The position numbers and the translations under genes are program-made. This document shows positions 46,329 through 55,459 of a stretch of DNA of 64,000 bases, piece by piece. How positions within the stretch are numbered: the stretch's first letter is position 1; the number at the start of each line of letters is the position of its first letter. Origin of the DNA: Candidatus Methylacidiphilales bacterium (lineage in GTDB: Bacteria; Pseudomonadota; Gammaproteobacteria; JASGCS01); the NCBI GenBank assembly GCA_030054035.1, contig JASGCS010000006.1:29130-93129 (forward strand). Reading direction: 5' to 3'. The notes beneath the pieces were generated by a model. It was not told the DNA's origin and did no database searches. It was given only the letters and a program-made list of their open reading frames with translations.

Positions 46329-47640
46329 ACCACGGGTAGCGATAATTGGAGGTGGGTTTTCTGGTCTGACCATAGCGTACACCTTACAAAAATACGGGAT
46401 AGCGTCCGTGGTGTATGAGGCGCAAGATGAAGTTGGGGGCTTGGCATCTTCATTTACCATGCATGGCACTACTCTTGATAAATTTTATCACCATTGGTTT
46501 ACTAGCGACGCAGAGGTCTTACAGCTTGTCTCTGAATTGGGAATGTCCGCAAAATTATCCACGCAAGCCACAAGAACTGGAATGTATTATGCGCATAATT
46601 TTTATAAACTTTCCTCGCCGATTGATTTACTACGCTACAAACCCCTAGCGATTTTAGATAGAATACGGTTGGGGCTCCTCTATCTAAAAGCGAGTAAAGT
46701 GCAAGACTGGGGACGGTTAGAATCTATACGCGCAAAGGATTGGTTAATTGCAATGGGGGGAATTAATGTCTATCAAAAGGTCTGGGAGCCATTACTTAAG
46801 GGTAAGTTTGGAAGCTACGCAGATGAAATATCTGCGGTATGGATTTGGAACAAATTAAAACTTCGAGGAGGTAGCCGAGGAAAAAAAGGGCAGGAACAGC
46901 TGATGTATCTTGAGGGAGGCTTTGCTACTGTGGCAATGCAGATAGAAAAACAACTTACTCTTCAAGGCTCCAAGGTGCTCTGCGGTCAAGAAATACTGTC
47001 CTTAACACCAAAAGATACTGGCTGGCAGTTAACAACCAAGGAATCTAGTAACTTTTACGATGTTGTGATAGCAACATGCGCATTGCCTGAATTTTCAAAC
47101 ATCATTAATAAATTTGCCTCTGAATCATACTTGGCTTCATTAAATGCAATACCTTACCTTGCAAATGTTTGTTTGATTCTAGAGCTTAATCAGCCGCTTT
47201 CCGATCTATACTGGATCAATGTTGCCGACCCTTCCTTTCCATTTGTTGGGATTATTGAACATACCAATTTTATAAACAAGGGGGCTTATAACAATCGCCA
47301 TTTAGTCTATCTCTCTAGATACTTAGAGCATACTAATGAAATATATAACTATGATAATAAAGCACTTTTATCATTCGCTTTACCCCATATTAGATCAATG
47401 TTTCCTAAATTTGACCAATCAACTATACTACAATCCTATAGCTGGAAGGCTAGATATGCGCAGCCAATTGTTACTAAACATTACTCTTCACTCATTCCAA
47501 GTACCAAGACACCTTATAAAAATCTTTATCTCTGTAGTATGGCACAAATCTACCCTGAAGATCGCGGAACGAACTATGCCATCAGAGAGGGAAGACAGCT
47601 AGCTGAACAGCTCAAAGCTCAAGGGGTCTTTTCTTTTTGA
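46315..47640 (+). CDS. FAD-dependent amine oxidase/UDP-galactopyranose mutase-like protein
   Basis: About 441 residues. The dinucleotide site RVAIIGGGFSGLTIAYTLQKYG and the following EAQDEVGGLASSF mark the protoporphyrinogen oxidase/UGM-like FAD family; the end EDRGTNYAIREGRQLAEQL closes the FAD site. In glycan clusters such proteins may rearrange or oxidise sugars or carotenoid-like lipids. No ATG is available. TTG at 46315 with GGAG six bases before is preferred; TTG at 46303 and 46321 are alternatives. It overlaps the GT2 gene and, at the end, the convergent gene by 22 bases. Confidence 0.85.
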   Translation: MALTKPRVAIIGGGFSGLTIAYTLQKYGIASVVYEAQDEVGGLASSFTMHGTTLDKFYHHWFTSDAEVLQLVSELGMSAKLSTQATRTGMYYAHNFYKLSSPIDLLRYKPLAILDRIRLGLLYLKASKVQDWGRLESIRAKDWLIAMGGINVYQKVWEPLLKGKFGSYADEISAVWIWNKLKLRGGSRGKKGQEQLMYLEGGFATVAMQIEKQLTLQGSKVLCGQEILSLTPKDTGWQLTTKESSNFYDVVIATCALPEFSNIINKFASESYLASLNAIPYLANVCLILELNQPLSDLYWINVADPSFPFVGIIEHTNFINKGAYNNRHLVYLSRYLEHTNEIYNYDNKALLSFALPHIRSMFPKFDQSTILQSYSWKARYAQPIVTKHYSSLIPSTKTPYKNLYLCSMAQIYPEDRGTNYAIREGRQLAEQLKAQGVFSF

Positions 47641-48188
47641 ATTAAGACTGGCTTTGGGCTAACAAATTCATCAGACACACCGTAGATTGGTGCTACCCAG
47701 CGCAGAAACCGTACAAAGCGCTTGCCTCGATCCGTTAATTGATATTGCGTCTCATTGATTTTTTTAATATTACCGCTTTTGAGTTGCTCATCTATTCTTC
47801 TCGCAATTGCATTCTTATCATTCATATAGCCCTTTAAAAAAATGCTCTCAAGCTCTTGCTCGGTGAAGGGTTCTTGGTAGTTATATGAGTAGCCAAGTAG
47901 ATAAACCGAAATAGAACGATCTAGGCTCACTGGGACTAAGACTAGAAAGTTAACATTAAAACAAATGAGTAATGCCGTTATCGCAATTGCATGTGCTGAA
48001 GAAATTTTGCTTTTATAAGTAAAAAATAATGCGCCAAGTAATTGAATACTTGCAAGCAACGCCACCACCGCAATCCCCCGATAAAAATAAATACTAATGG
48101 ACCCCAATAGCTGTAGGTACATAGCAAGTGGGAAAATCAAAATTCCGATACATATATTAATCAAGTAAAATAAGAAAATTGATTTCAT
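47619..48188 (-). CDS. Hypothetical membrane protein with C-terminal winged-helix-like part
   Basis: 189 residues. Four hydrophobic segments in the first 100 residues, then a soluble part with NAIARRIDEQLKSGNIKKINET followed by YQLTDRGKRFVRFLRW, which looks like a winged helix. No family recognised. It is embedded in the glycan cluster, convergent with the FAD gene and divergent from the GT87-like pair. Its start lies 15 bases from that of its divergent neighbour. Confidence 0.6.
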   Translation of the reverse strand: MKSIFLFYLINICIGILIFPLAMYLQLLGSISIYFYRGIAVVALLASIQLLGALFFTYKSKISSAHAIAITALLICFNVNFLVLVPVSLDRSISVYLLGYSYNYQEPFTEQELESIFLKGYMNDKNAIARRIDEQLKSGNIKKINETQYQLTDRGKRFVRFLRWVAPIYGVSDEFVSPKPVLIQKEKTP

Positions 48189-48203
48189 TTAATTACTAGC
48201 CAC

Positions 48204-49412
48204 TTGCCAATCATTATAATATCAAACCTGTACTTACAATTAAGAGCATTTTTACAAAATAAGGTAAAGTATTTTTCTATTTTGCTCGTTGGTTGCACGA
48301 TAGGGTATGGTATTTTTTTAATAACAAAAGGCAATCATTATCCTCTGGCTTTTTTAAAACCATTAATGAAGTGGTCAGGTGAAAGTTTATTTGGGGATAT
48401 AAAGCAAATAAAGACAATACCCCTATTGATAGAAGAAGGGCTTGATCCGTATGTGGTGCCACAGGGCACCTTAAATATCCCACTTGCCTATCCACCTATT
48501 TGGATATGGATTGCACAAACTTTTCAACTACAGATAGACTTGCATTTTTATACATTTGTTTCAATTTATATAGTTTCTTACATTGCCATTCTGCTGTACT
48601 TTATGATGAAAAGCAATACTATTTGGTATTTGCTGTTATTTTTTTCTACTCCAAGTCTTTTAGGCATCGACAGGGGATCAAATGATATATTGGTATTTGA
48701 TATATTGTTTTTAATAGCAATGATTCTACGCTCTAAGAATATCTATGCACAATGGCTGGCAGGCATACCGCTACTATTTGCTGGGGCAATTAAAATATTT
48801 CCCTTTGCAGGTATCTTGGCATTTAGAAATATTATTCTGGCACTTATTCTTTTAGCTTGTGCGGGGCTATATTTGTATTTCAATCTTGAATACCTGCATT
48901 ATGTTATGACCTACACTCAAATTATTGATTTCCCGAGACTGTCATATGGAGCACTATTATTATTTCCTAATATCAATGGACTTGTCAAAGTATTACTTTT
49001 GGGTACACTTCTCGCGATCGTGCCACTCATTTTGCTATACTTAAATAAAAATAAATCTGCTTTACTTACAATCATTGAAACCCAAAACTCACACTTATCT
49101 TTTAATCAATTACTCTATGTGCTCGGTGCAAGTTGTTATTGTTTAAGTTTTTTTTCACATACGAATTGGGATTATAGACTAATTATGCTCTTCTTGTGTT
49201 TTCCACTATTACTACAACACAAAAATCACATTGTGATTCAAAGTATATTGATATTTCACTTACTAGTATTCTACACAGGAGTAATTCAATTGGGATTACT
49301 AAATCAGATTCTTAAGTTTCTGATTTGGTATTTTCATGCTATAATTCTGCTCAAACACATTTATTCAAACTTTACTCCATTAAAATTTGATTTAAAAAAG
49401 GTAAAGTTATGA
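48204..49412 (+). CDS. GT87-like (DUF2029) membrane glycosyltransferase, copy 1
   Basis: 402 residues, about ten membrane segments. EEGLDPYVVPQGTLNIPLAY in the first periplasmic part and LAYPPIWIWIAQ, GIDRGSNDILVFD and GAIKIFPFAG match GT-C enzymes of the GT87 type, which use polyprenyl-phosphate sugars. The start is TTG at 48204. It is a tandem duplicate of the next gene, with which it overlaps by four bases (ATGA), and shares a 58-base identical block with it. Confidence 0.75.
   Translation: MPIIIISNLYLQLRAFLQNKVKYFSILLVGCTIGYGIFLITKGNHYPLAFLKPLMKWSGESLFGDIKQIKTIPLLIEEGLDPYVVPQGTLNIPLAYPPIWIWIAQTFQLQIDLHFYTFVSIYIVSYIAILLYFMMKSNTIWYLLLFFSTPSLLGIDRGSNDILVFDILFLIAMILRSKNIYAQWLAGIPLLFAGAIKIFPFAGILAFRNIILALILLACAGLYLYFNLEYLHYVMTYTQIIDFPRLSYGALLLFPNINGLVKVLLLGTLLAIVPLILLYLNKNKSALLTIIETQNSHLSFNQLLYVLGASCYCLSFFSHTNWDYRLIMLFLCFPLLLQHKNHIVIQSILIFHLLVFYTGVIQLGLLNQILKFLIWYFHAIILLKHIYSNFTPLKFDLKKVKL
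48733..48790 (+). repeat. 58-base identical block in tandem genes, first copy
   Basis: Identical to 49917-49974, inside the two GT87-like genes. It codes for KNIYAQWLAGIPLLFAGAI. The surrounding parts of the genes differ at many positions, so this identity suggests recent gene conversion or strong local constraint. Confidence 0.9.
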
Positions 49413-50659
49413 GGCTATCAACAATATTCAATTCGGAAAATAATTTAAAATATTTTTCTATCTCACTCGTCTGCCTCACAATAATTTATATCTGTTATGT
49501 ATTAATTTCGAGAGGTAATTTTTATCCTTTTGATTTTTTTAGACCGATAGTATTCTGGCCAGGCGGTAGTTTGTATGGTGATATAAAAATAATTAAGCCT
49601 CTAGCCCTTATGATTCAAGAAGGGCTTGATCCGTATGTGGTGCCAAACGGTACTTTTAGTATTCCACTTACCTATCCGCCTATTTGGATATGGATAGCGC
49701 AATCATTTCAGCTTCATATTGATTGGCATTTTTATACATTTGTGTCAATATATATTTTTATTTTTATCGGCATCCTGTTGTACTTTATGATGAAAGGAAA
49801 CAGTGGCTGGTACTTGCTTTTATTTTTCTCCACTCCAAGTCTATTAGGCATTGATAGGGGCACCAGCGATATACTAGTGTTTGATTTATTATTTTTAGTT
49901 GCTGTACTGCTTTGCACTAAGAATATCTATGCACAATGGCTGGCAGGCATACCGCTACTATTTGCTGGGGCAATAAAGTATTTTCCCTTTGTCGGTATCT
50001 TGGCGTTTAGAAAAACCGCTCTAGTTTTTGCGCTTAGCGCACTTGCTGGATTTTATCTTTATTACTATTTTGATTATCTAACATTGGGCATAAAGCTCAC
50101 TCAATATCCAGAGTTGATTCTTGCCTATGGAGCAACAATATTTTTTAATAATTCCAAAGTGTTTGTTTTGGGATTTCTTATCATCACCGCGCAGCTCTTA
50201 TACCTAGTTTCTAAAAAATATCTTACTTTTTATTCAATTATCAATTCACAAAATTCTACTTTGGATTTTAACCAGACGCTCTATGTACTTGGAGCGAGTT
50301 GCTATTGCTTAAGTTTTTTATCACATGGAAATTGGGACTACCGATTAGTCGTCTTGTTCCTTTGCTTTCCATTATTACTTCAAAATAAAAATCTTCCCTT
50401 GGTGCGATTTATATTGATCCTTCATGTCGTTATTTTCTTTGGGGGGCTTTATGTGTATGTTGCTAAAGAAATCACTCAAACAACTTATAGAGACTCTCCT
50501 GCGAGAATGGTGGGAACAATAATGCAATTTTTCAAATTGCTAATTTGGTATTTTCACGCCATCATACTGCTCAAGTATGCCTATTCTAATTGGCTTCCAT
50601 CAATATTCAAAATAAAAATGGAGGGATTATGGGAAAAGCGCAGACAGCGAATAGTATGA
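49409..50659 (+). CDS. GT87-like (DUF2029) membrane glycosyltransferase, copy 2
   Basis: 416 residues with the same membrane layout as copy 1 and matching landmarks: QEGLDPYVVPNGTFSIPLTY, YPPIWIWIAQSFQLH, GIDRGTSDILVFD and GAIKYFPFVG. It differs mainly in the last third, with an added segment (GGLYVYVAKEITQTTYRDSP). The pair probably add different sugars or act on different acceptors. The start overlaps copy 1 by four bases, and the end overlaps the STELLO-like gene by 31. Confidence 0.75.
   Translation: MRLSTIFNSENNLKYFSISLVCLTIIYICYVLISRGNFYPFDFFRPIVFWPGGSLYGDIKIIKPLALMIQEGLDPYVVPNGTFSIPLTYPPIWIWIAQSFQLHIDWHFYTFVSIYIFIFIGILLYFMMKGNSGWYLLLFFSTPSLLGIDRGTSDILVFDLLFLVAVLLCTKNIYAQWLAGIPLLFAGAIKYFPFVGILAFRKTALVFALSALAGFYLYYYFDYLTLGIKLTQYPELILAYGATIFFNNSKVFVLGFLIITAQLLYLVSKKYLTFYSIINSQNSTLDFNQTLYVLGASCYCLSFLSHGNWDYRLVVLFLCFPLLLQNKNLPLVRFILILHVVIFFGGLYVYVAKEITQTTYRDSPARMVGTIMQFFKLLIWYFHAIILLKYAYSNWLPSIFKIKMEGLWEKRRQRIV
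49917..49974 (+). repeat. 58-base identical block in tandem genes, second copy
   Basis: Second copy of the block at 48733-48790; see there. Confidence 0.9.
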
Positions 50660-51639
50660 TAAAAAATTTTATTGTTATCACCTCAATAAACGCACCCACT
50701 CGGGCAGTTAAAAAATTTGCTGCTTTGCTAGACTACAAGACTATTGTAGTGGGCGATAAAAAAACACCTGCAGGATGGGCATATAAAAATGTGGGGTATC
50801 TTTCATTGCAAAATCAGATTGCATCATATGCCGCTTTTTGTAAACTCCTGCCTGTCAATCATTATTCTAGAAAAATGATTGGCTATTTATTCGCAATTAA
50901 TTCTGGAGCAACGATGATTGTTGATACGGATGACGACAACATACCACTATCTAATTTTGCCGTGCCTAATTTTGATGGAACCTATGATTGCGTTTATTCA
51001 AATATGCCATTGAATATTTATTCATTATTCATAAATCAAAGTACTAATAATCTGATATGGCCAAGGGGGTATCCACTTGAGTTAATAACAGCCAAAAATA
51101 AAATTACTTCTAGCAAAAATATTGTTCGGGTAGGAATATGGCAAGGGCTGGCAAATGGCGACCCTGATGTTGATGCAATCTACAGAATGACCAATGGATC
51201 AATAGATATCGCATTTAAAAAACGATCTCCGGTTGTCTTAAAAAATAAAACCTGGTGTCCTTTTAATTCTCAAAATACTTATTTTAGACATGAATGTTTT
51301 CCACTGCTGTATTTACCTTCCACAGTAACATTTAGATTTACTGATATTTTGCGAGGTATTATTGCCCAACCAATATTATGGAAGTTTGGTTATAGCCTTG
51401 GTTTTACTCAAGCGACGGTTTTCCAAGCTAGAAATAAACATACCTTATTAAAAGATTTTATTGACGAAGTGCCGATGTATCTTCACGCAAAAGATTTGAT
51501 TTCTTTAGTTGGCGATGAAGTTAAAAAGTCTTCAAGTTGTAATGACGCATTAATGCGATGCTACAGTACATTGCACAAACTATCAATTGTCAAAAAAGAA
51601 GAGTTGGCTTTACTAAAAGCTTGGCTTAGATTTTTCTAA
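50629..51639 (+). CDS. STELLO-like (DUF288) glycosyltransferase
   Basis: 336 residues. The N-terminus NFIVITSINAPTRAVKKFA and the acidic metal-site motif in MIVDTDDDNIPL, with WPRGYPLELI further on, resemble STELLO glycosyltransferases (DUF288), known from plants and some bacteria. The start at 50629 has GGAGGG just before it; an upstream in-frame ATG at 50590 lies inside the previous gene. It is followed directly by a GT2 gene (TAATG). Confidence 0.75.
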   Translation: MGKAQTANSMIKNFIVITSINAPTRAVKKFAALLDYKTIVVGDKKTPAGWAYKNVGYLSLQNQIASYAAFCKLLPVNHYSRKMIGYLFAINSGATMIVDTDDDNIPLSNFAVPNFDGTYDCVYSNMPLNIYSLFINQSTNNLIWPRGYPLELITAKNKITSSKNIVRVGIWQGLANGDPDVDAIYRMTNGSIDIAFKKRSPVVLKNKTWCPFNSQNTYFRHECFPLLYLPSTVTFRFTDILRGIIAQPILWKFGYSLGFTQATVFQARNKHTLLKDFIDEVPMYLHAKDLISLVGDEVKKSSSCNDALMRCYSTLHKLSIVKKEELALLKAWLRFF

Positions 51640-52460
51640 TGAACCAAAACAAAAACACTTTTATCATCCCGAGTCACTGGGAGGTTCCGCCTAGTCTATC
51701 TACTATGTATTTTGAAAAGCGTAAAAATATCATTGTGCTTGTGCCAGTATTTAATGAAGGGGAGCGAATAATTTCATTAATTTCTAAAATGGCTGAAAAT
51801 AAAATCCACGAATATGCAGATATTTGTATTGTTGACGCAGGCAGTACAGACAGCTCTTTAGATCATGAACACCATATCAAAAATTCAATTAGAGGAGTAG
51901 TAACCAGAGCAAAGGGCGTGTCGGGTAGATTAGGCAGCGACCTTAGGATCGGCTTTGCCTTTGGCTTAAGCGAGGGTTATGATTATTTTATTACCATTGA
52001 CGGTAATAACAAAGATGATCCGCGGTCAATTATAAACTTTGTCAGTGCTCTGAAAAATGGTGACGCACAATACATTCAAGCAAGTAGATTTATAACGGGA
52101 GGTATTGCAATTAATACTCCTGTAACTAGAAAAATAGCAATAAAATTTATTCACTCACCACTGTTAAGTCTGTTCTCAGGATTTCGTTGGACTGACACAA
52201 CCCAGGGCTTTAGGGGATATACCAGCAAACTCTTATCAGATGAAAGGCTGGGATTGTTTAGAAATTGTTTTGTCTCTTATGAAATTCTTTCCTACCTCAC
52301 TTATCGCGTACCTCAATTAGGATATGCTTGTTTAGAGTTACCGAGTACGAGAAGCTATCCAAAGGGCGAAGTTCCAACAAAGATTTCTTTTATTAGGGGT
52401 AACGGTAGGGTATTATTAATTTTATTTTTGACTTGTCTAGGGTATTACAACATTAAGTGA
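51639..52460 (+). CDS. GT2 family glycosyltransferase
   Basis: 273 residues. NIIVLVPVFNEGERIISLI, ICIVDAGSTDSSL, YDYFITIDGNNKDDPRSI (DxN in place of DxD) and TTQGFRGYTSKLL are typical of GT2 enzymes of the dolichol-phosphate-mannose synthase type. There is no C-terminal membrane segment. It is the last gene of the plus-strand glycan set, starts on the stop of the previous gene, and its 3' end overlaps the convergent cassette gene by 24 bases. Confidence 0.88.
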   Translation: MNQNKNTFIIPSHWEVPPSLSTMYFEKRKNIIVLVPVFNEGERIISLISKMAENKIHEYADICIVDAGSTDSSLDHEHHIKNSIRGVVTRAKGVSGRLGSDLRIGFAFGLSEGYDYFITIDGNNKDDPRSIINFVSALKNGDAQYIQASRFITGGIAINTPVTRKIAIKFIHSPLLSLFSGFRWTDTTQGFRGYTSKLLSDERLGLFRNCFVSYEILSYLTYRVPQLGYACLELPSTRSYPKGEVPTKISFIRGNGRVLLILFLTCLGYYNIK

Positions 52461-52823
52461 TAAATCATAAAGTGTAGAATCGGATGCGAGTCTTTCTCTC
52501 TCTGATTCCTCTAAGTGGGCTTTTATTATGGTATGACAATCATATTTTTCTCCATCATGGATAATTGACACCTCTCTACACACTTCTTTAACTAAATTAA
52601 CAGATATTACTGCGACTCTATGGCTCTTTTTAAACTCTCTAGTTTGTTTGATACAACCAATGACACTATTTAACTGATTTTCAAAATCTCCGTCATGATA
52701 ATCAAGCAGTGCAACTGAAATTTTATCGTCGCTACTTTGAAAAGCAATTGGCAACAAACTATTCTGCCGATGCATTTGAGAGTTGCAGTGTCTTGCTAAC
52801 TTATGCGCAGAATCTATAATCAT
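52437..52823 (-). CDS. Hypothetical protein, third gene of the TIGR04255 cassette
   Basis: 128 residues from ATG at 52823 (MIIDSAHKLARH). An ATG at 52883 lies inside the upstream gene and is less likely. It has a mixed alpha/beta pattern (KISVALLDYHDGDF, RVAVISVNLVKEV) and no recognised family, signal peptide or membrane helix. It overlaps the middle gene by 23 bases and is translated with it. Its end overlaps the convergent GT2 gene. Confidence 0.55.
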   Translation of the reverse strand: MIIDSAHKLARHCNSQMHRQNSLLPIAFQSSDDKISVALLDYHDGDFENQLNSVIGCIKQTREFKKSHRVAVISVNLVKEVCREVSIIHDGEKYDCHTIIKAHLEESERERLASDSTLYDLSLNVVIP

Positions 52824-53388
52824 AAAACAAAGCTGTACTGGCCTGTATTTGCTGTGTATGTAGGCTACTTTCATAAAATACAAATTGTTTTGCTTTAAAA
52901 AAGTTTACTATGCTTTCTAAATTATTAATAGGACTATTTCCACTAGCAGATTCGGTTTCTTTTATGCCCTTTCTAGCATCTAAATAAACCCATCTAAACC
53001 AAGTTACATCATCTATAATATTTTGGCTTGATACTACTATTGAAAATCTTAATTTATTTTCAGGATACCACCCTAAATAAACTGAACCATCATCATAGTA
53101 ACTTATGATTGGGGTTATAAAATTATTACTTGTTAAAATTTTATAGGCAATAGCAGTTGACGCATCTAGAATATTCTCGATTTCAGCATCAAAATTATTC
53201 TCTTCGTTATTCTCTCTTCTAATTTCATCTAGTAATTTAAAAGCATTTTCTAATTCAGATTTCCTTTTACTATAATCAAGAAGCTTGTATTTTTCTTCAG
53301 TGTAATTTCTTTCTATCTCTTTAATTATCAGACATTGATCAAGGACTGTTGAAAAATCAGATTGCTTTATTATAAATGCACTAGACAT
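52801..53388 (-). CDS. Hypothetical protein, second gene of the TIGR04255 cassette
   Basis: 195 residues, no recognised family. The first 85 residues are a long charged helix region (KRKSELENAFKLLDEIRREN); the rest is beta-rich (GSVYLGWYPENKLRFSIVVS, VTWFRWVYLD). No catalytic motif stands out. It begins two bases after the TIGR04255-like gene and overlaps the third gene, so the three form one unit. Function is unknown. Confidence 0.58.
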   Translation of the reverse strand: MSSAFIIKQSDFSTVLDQCLIIKEIERNYTEEKYKLLDYSKRKSELENAFKLLDEIRRENNEENNFDAEIENILDASTAIAYKILTSNNFITPIISYYDDGSVYLGWYPENKLRFSIVVSSQNIIDDVTWFRWVYLDARKGIKETESASGNSPINNLESIVNFFKAKQFVFYESSLHTQQIQASTALFYDYRFCA

Positions 53389-53390
53389 CT

Positions 53391-54140
53391 TTAGTTCAAT
53401 GTTTCAACAAACGATTCCTTTAAAATGCTAAAAAAACAATTTTTTTCTTCGTCATGAAGCTGGCAGACTCTTTTAAATACAAGCTCATCATTTGTGTCAG
53501 TTGTGATAAATTCATTATAACTTACATCTATGTCAATATAAGAGCCTTTAAATTCTTTCATTGGATGAATGATTTTAGAATTAACTGCAATTATGTATTT
53601 TAATTTTAAGCTTGATTTATTAATTTCATTGGATATTAATATATTTTCACTTTCAGCAGTTAAATCTTTGCTATTTAATTTTATATCTATATTACTATGT
53701 TGGAAAATTTTTGAACCTTCAAACATATTTAGAACTCTATATCCTAAATAAGTTGTGCTTTTGACACCTAGTGCCTTTAAACAATCTACTACTAATTTAA
53801 TTTCCGATGATAAATTTAAATTTTCCCAACCCGAATAAAACTCGCCTTTAAAAATTGGATCAAAAGAATATTGTAAAAAAATGCCGTCTTCAGAAAAATT
53901 CCACACACACCCATTATCTATTTTAAATGATTGGATTGGTTTGTATTTTAGATTAGTATCATTAAATCTAACATCTCTTGGGATGGTCAAAATTCCATGC
54001 GTGTTTTTTTCTTTAATTCTTGAGGCAAGTTTAGTATTGATTACATTATATAATTCACCAAATTGAATATTGGAATCATGTCTTAATTCAATTGTAATAC
54101 TAACTAATGGGCATTTAGTAAGTTTTTTATAATCTACCAT
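53391..54140 (-). CDS. TIGR04255-like protein, first gene of a three-gene cassette
   Basis: 249 residues. The opening CPLVSITIELRHDSNIQFGE and the later beta-rich pattern (LKYIIAVNSKIIHPMKEF) resemble TIGR04255 family proteins, a patchily distributed family of unknown role. It has no membrane segment. Base use is AT-rich compared with the neighbouring recF. It is the first gene of a minus-strand unit of three, with a TATAAT close to the start codon. Confidence 0.62.
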   Translation of the reverse strand: MVDYKKLTKCPLVSITIELRHDSNIQFGELYNVINTKLASRIKEKNTHGILTIPRDVRFNDTNLKYKPIQSFKIDNGCVWNFSEDGIFLQYSFDPIFKGEFYSGWENLNLSSEIKLVVDCLKALGVKSTTYLGYRVLNMFEGSKIFQHSNIDIKLNSKDLTAESENILISNEINKSSLKLKYIIAVNSKIIHPMKEFKGSYIDIDVSYNEFITTDTNDELVFKRVCQLHDEEKNCFFSILKESFVETLN

Positions 54141-54149
54141 TCTAAATGT

Positions 54150-54155
54150 ATTATA
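54150..54155 (-). promoter_or_regulatory. TATAAT element of the TIGR04255 cassette
   Basis: On the minus strand TATAAT ends 9 bases before the ATG at 54140, so the mRNA would have almost no leader. The matching -35 position reads TATATT, a poor match. The call rests mainly on the -10. Confidence 0.4.
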
Positions 54156-54327
54156 CTTTAGGCGCGTTTTAAAATATATAGCTGTATTTGTATTTTAAGC
54201 TAGCATTTGGCAACTGACTCAAGTAATTGTTGCGGCCTCATACTTGTTGACATGATTAAAATAATGAGAGCATACTATTCAATTTTTCATCATGTAAGGG
54301 ATATTAGAAGGTATCCAGCTAAAAGAG

Positions 54328-55455
54328 CTAACAGATAGCGCCCTTAACTAATTTAATCGTTGAATAGCCCAGCTTCTCCGCCATAGGAATAGACTGGTCT
54401 GCTATGGCAGTAATTACAATTTGCGCATCAATGGTCTCTAAGACATTCATTACATTGGCAAGATTGCTTTCATCTAACTCAGAAGCGATGTCATCACAAA
54501 GTAGCGTTATGGTTGGTCTTGATTCAATTCTTGTGATAAACCATTTTGCAAGTGATACTATCAGAGCAAAACTAAGGCATTTTTGTTGCCCACGCGATAG
54601 AAAATCTTTTGCATTTTTAATTTCATTAAAATTTGCCATGGTAATAGCAATATCAGAACGATGAGGTCCTTTAGCGGTGGAGCCAAGCATAATGTCTTGG
54701 TCTCTGTACTCTTTTAAGTTATTTGTAAACACTTGAGCAAAATCATTCTCTATGGCGTTACTAGCATCCAAGCCATGAATATAATCAATATTCATTTCTG
54801 GCTGTGCGAGATTGGCTATAGTTTGTAAAAATATATCTTGCATTTGGGCAATAAGTTCTTGCCTGGCTTTGTGAATCTTCTCACCGTAGTCGACCAGTAC
54901 CTTGTCCCACTGGTCAAGTTGATCGCTGTACAGTTTGGGTTGTTTTCTACACAATCTTAGCAAGGCATTGCGTTGGCGAAGCGCTCTCAAATATTCAGTG
55001 AGGTGAACAATGTACTCATGTTTCACATGAAACAATCCCCAATCGATTAACCTCCTTCTAATTGTTGAGCTACCAGTTACCAAAGAAAGGCTATCAGGTT
55101 GGTATATTAAAGTAGGCCTCAGCCTAGCCAGCTCTCTGACTTTGTTAATTGACTCACCGTTTAAATGAATAGTGGTTGCTCCTTTTGTAGTTTTTTCTAT
55201 GCCTAAGGTTTGGTTGAGACTTGCAGCAGTTATTCTTACGATTAAACTCTGCTCCCCACTAGTAATTAGATCCGCAGCTCGTGAAGTTCTAAATGATTTG
55301 CCAGTGGAAAGGAGATACAGGCTCTCAAGTAAAGAGGTTTTGCCACTTCCATTATCTCCAATTAAAAGTGTTTTTTTTGCGATTGGAATTTGTCCTAATG
55401 ATTTAATAATCCTTACATTAGAGACGCTCAGCGATTGTATTCCTGATGATTGCAC
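54328..55455 (-). CDS. recF: DNA replication/repair protein RecF
   Basis: 375 residues of the SMC-like ABC ATPase RecF, which loads RecA at gaps. Walker A LIGDNGSGKTSLLESLYLL with the family's GKSFRTSR, RRLIDWGLFHVKHEY, the signature FLSRGQQKCLSFAL and Walker B TLLCDDIASELDE are clear. The GTG at 55455 is chosen as start because it matches the family length and lies just after the upstream gene's stop; an in-frame ATG at 55521 overlaps that gene. A parS-like site lies inside. It is not adjacent to dnaA, dnaN or gyrB, which is unusual. Confidence 0.94.
   Translation of the reverse strand: MQSSGIQSLSVSNVRIIKSLGQIPIAKKTLLIGDNGSGKTSLLESLYLLSTGKSFRTSRAADLITSGEQSLIVRITAASLNQTLGIEKTTKGATTIHLNGESINKVRELARLRPTLIYQPDSLSLVTGSSTIRRRLIDWGLFHVKHEYIVHLTEYLRALRQRNALLRLCRKQPKLYSDQLDQWDKVLVDYGEKIHKARQELIAQMQDIFLQTIANLAQPEMNIDYIHGLDASNAIENDFAQVFTNNLKEYRDQDIMLGSTAKGPHRSDIAITMANFNEIKNAKDFLSRGQQKCLSFALIVSLAKWFITRIESRPTITLLCDDIASELDESNLANVMNVLETIDAQIVITAIADQSIPMAEKLGYSTIKLVKGAIC
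55019..55034. promoter_or_regulatory. parS-like centromere site inside recF
   Basis: TGTTTCACATGAAACA differs from the common parS consensus TGTTTCACGTGAAACA at one central base. It lies in the part of recF that encodes LFHVKH. A ParB gene is in the window at 23102-24028, and dnaA is 6.7 kb away. Confidence 0.75.
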
Positions 55456-55459
55456 TAAA

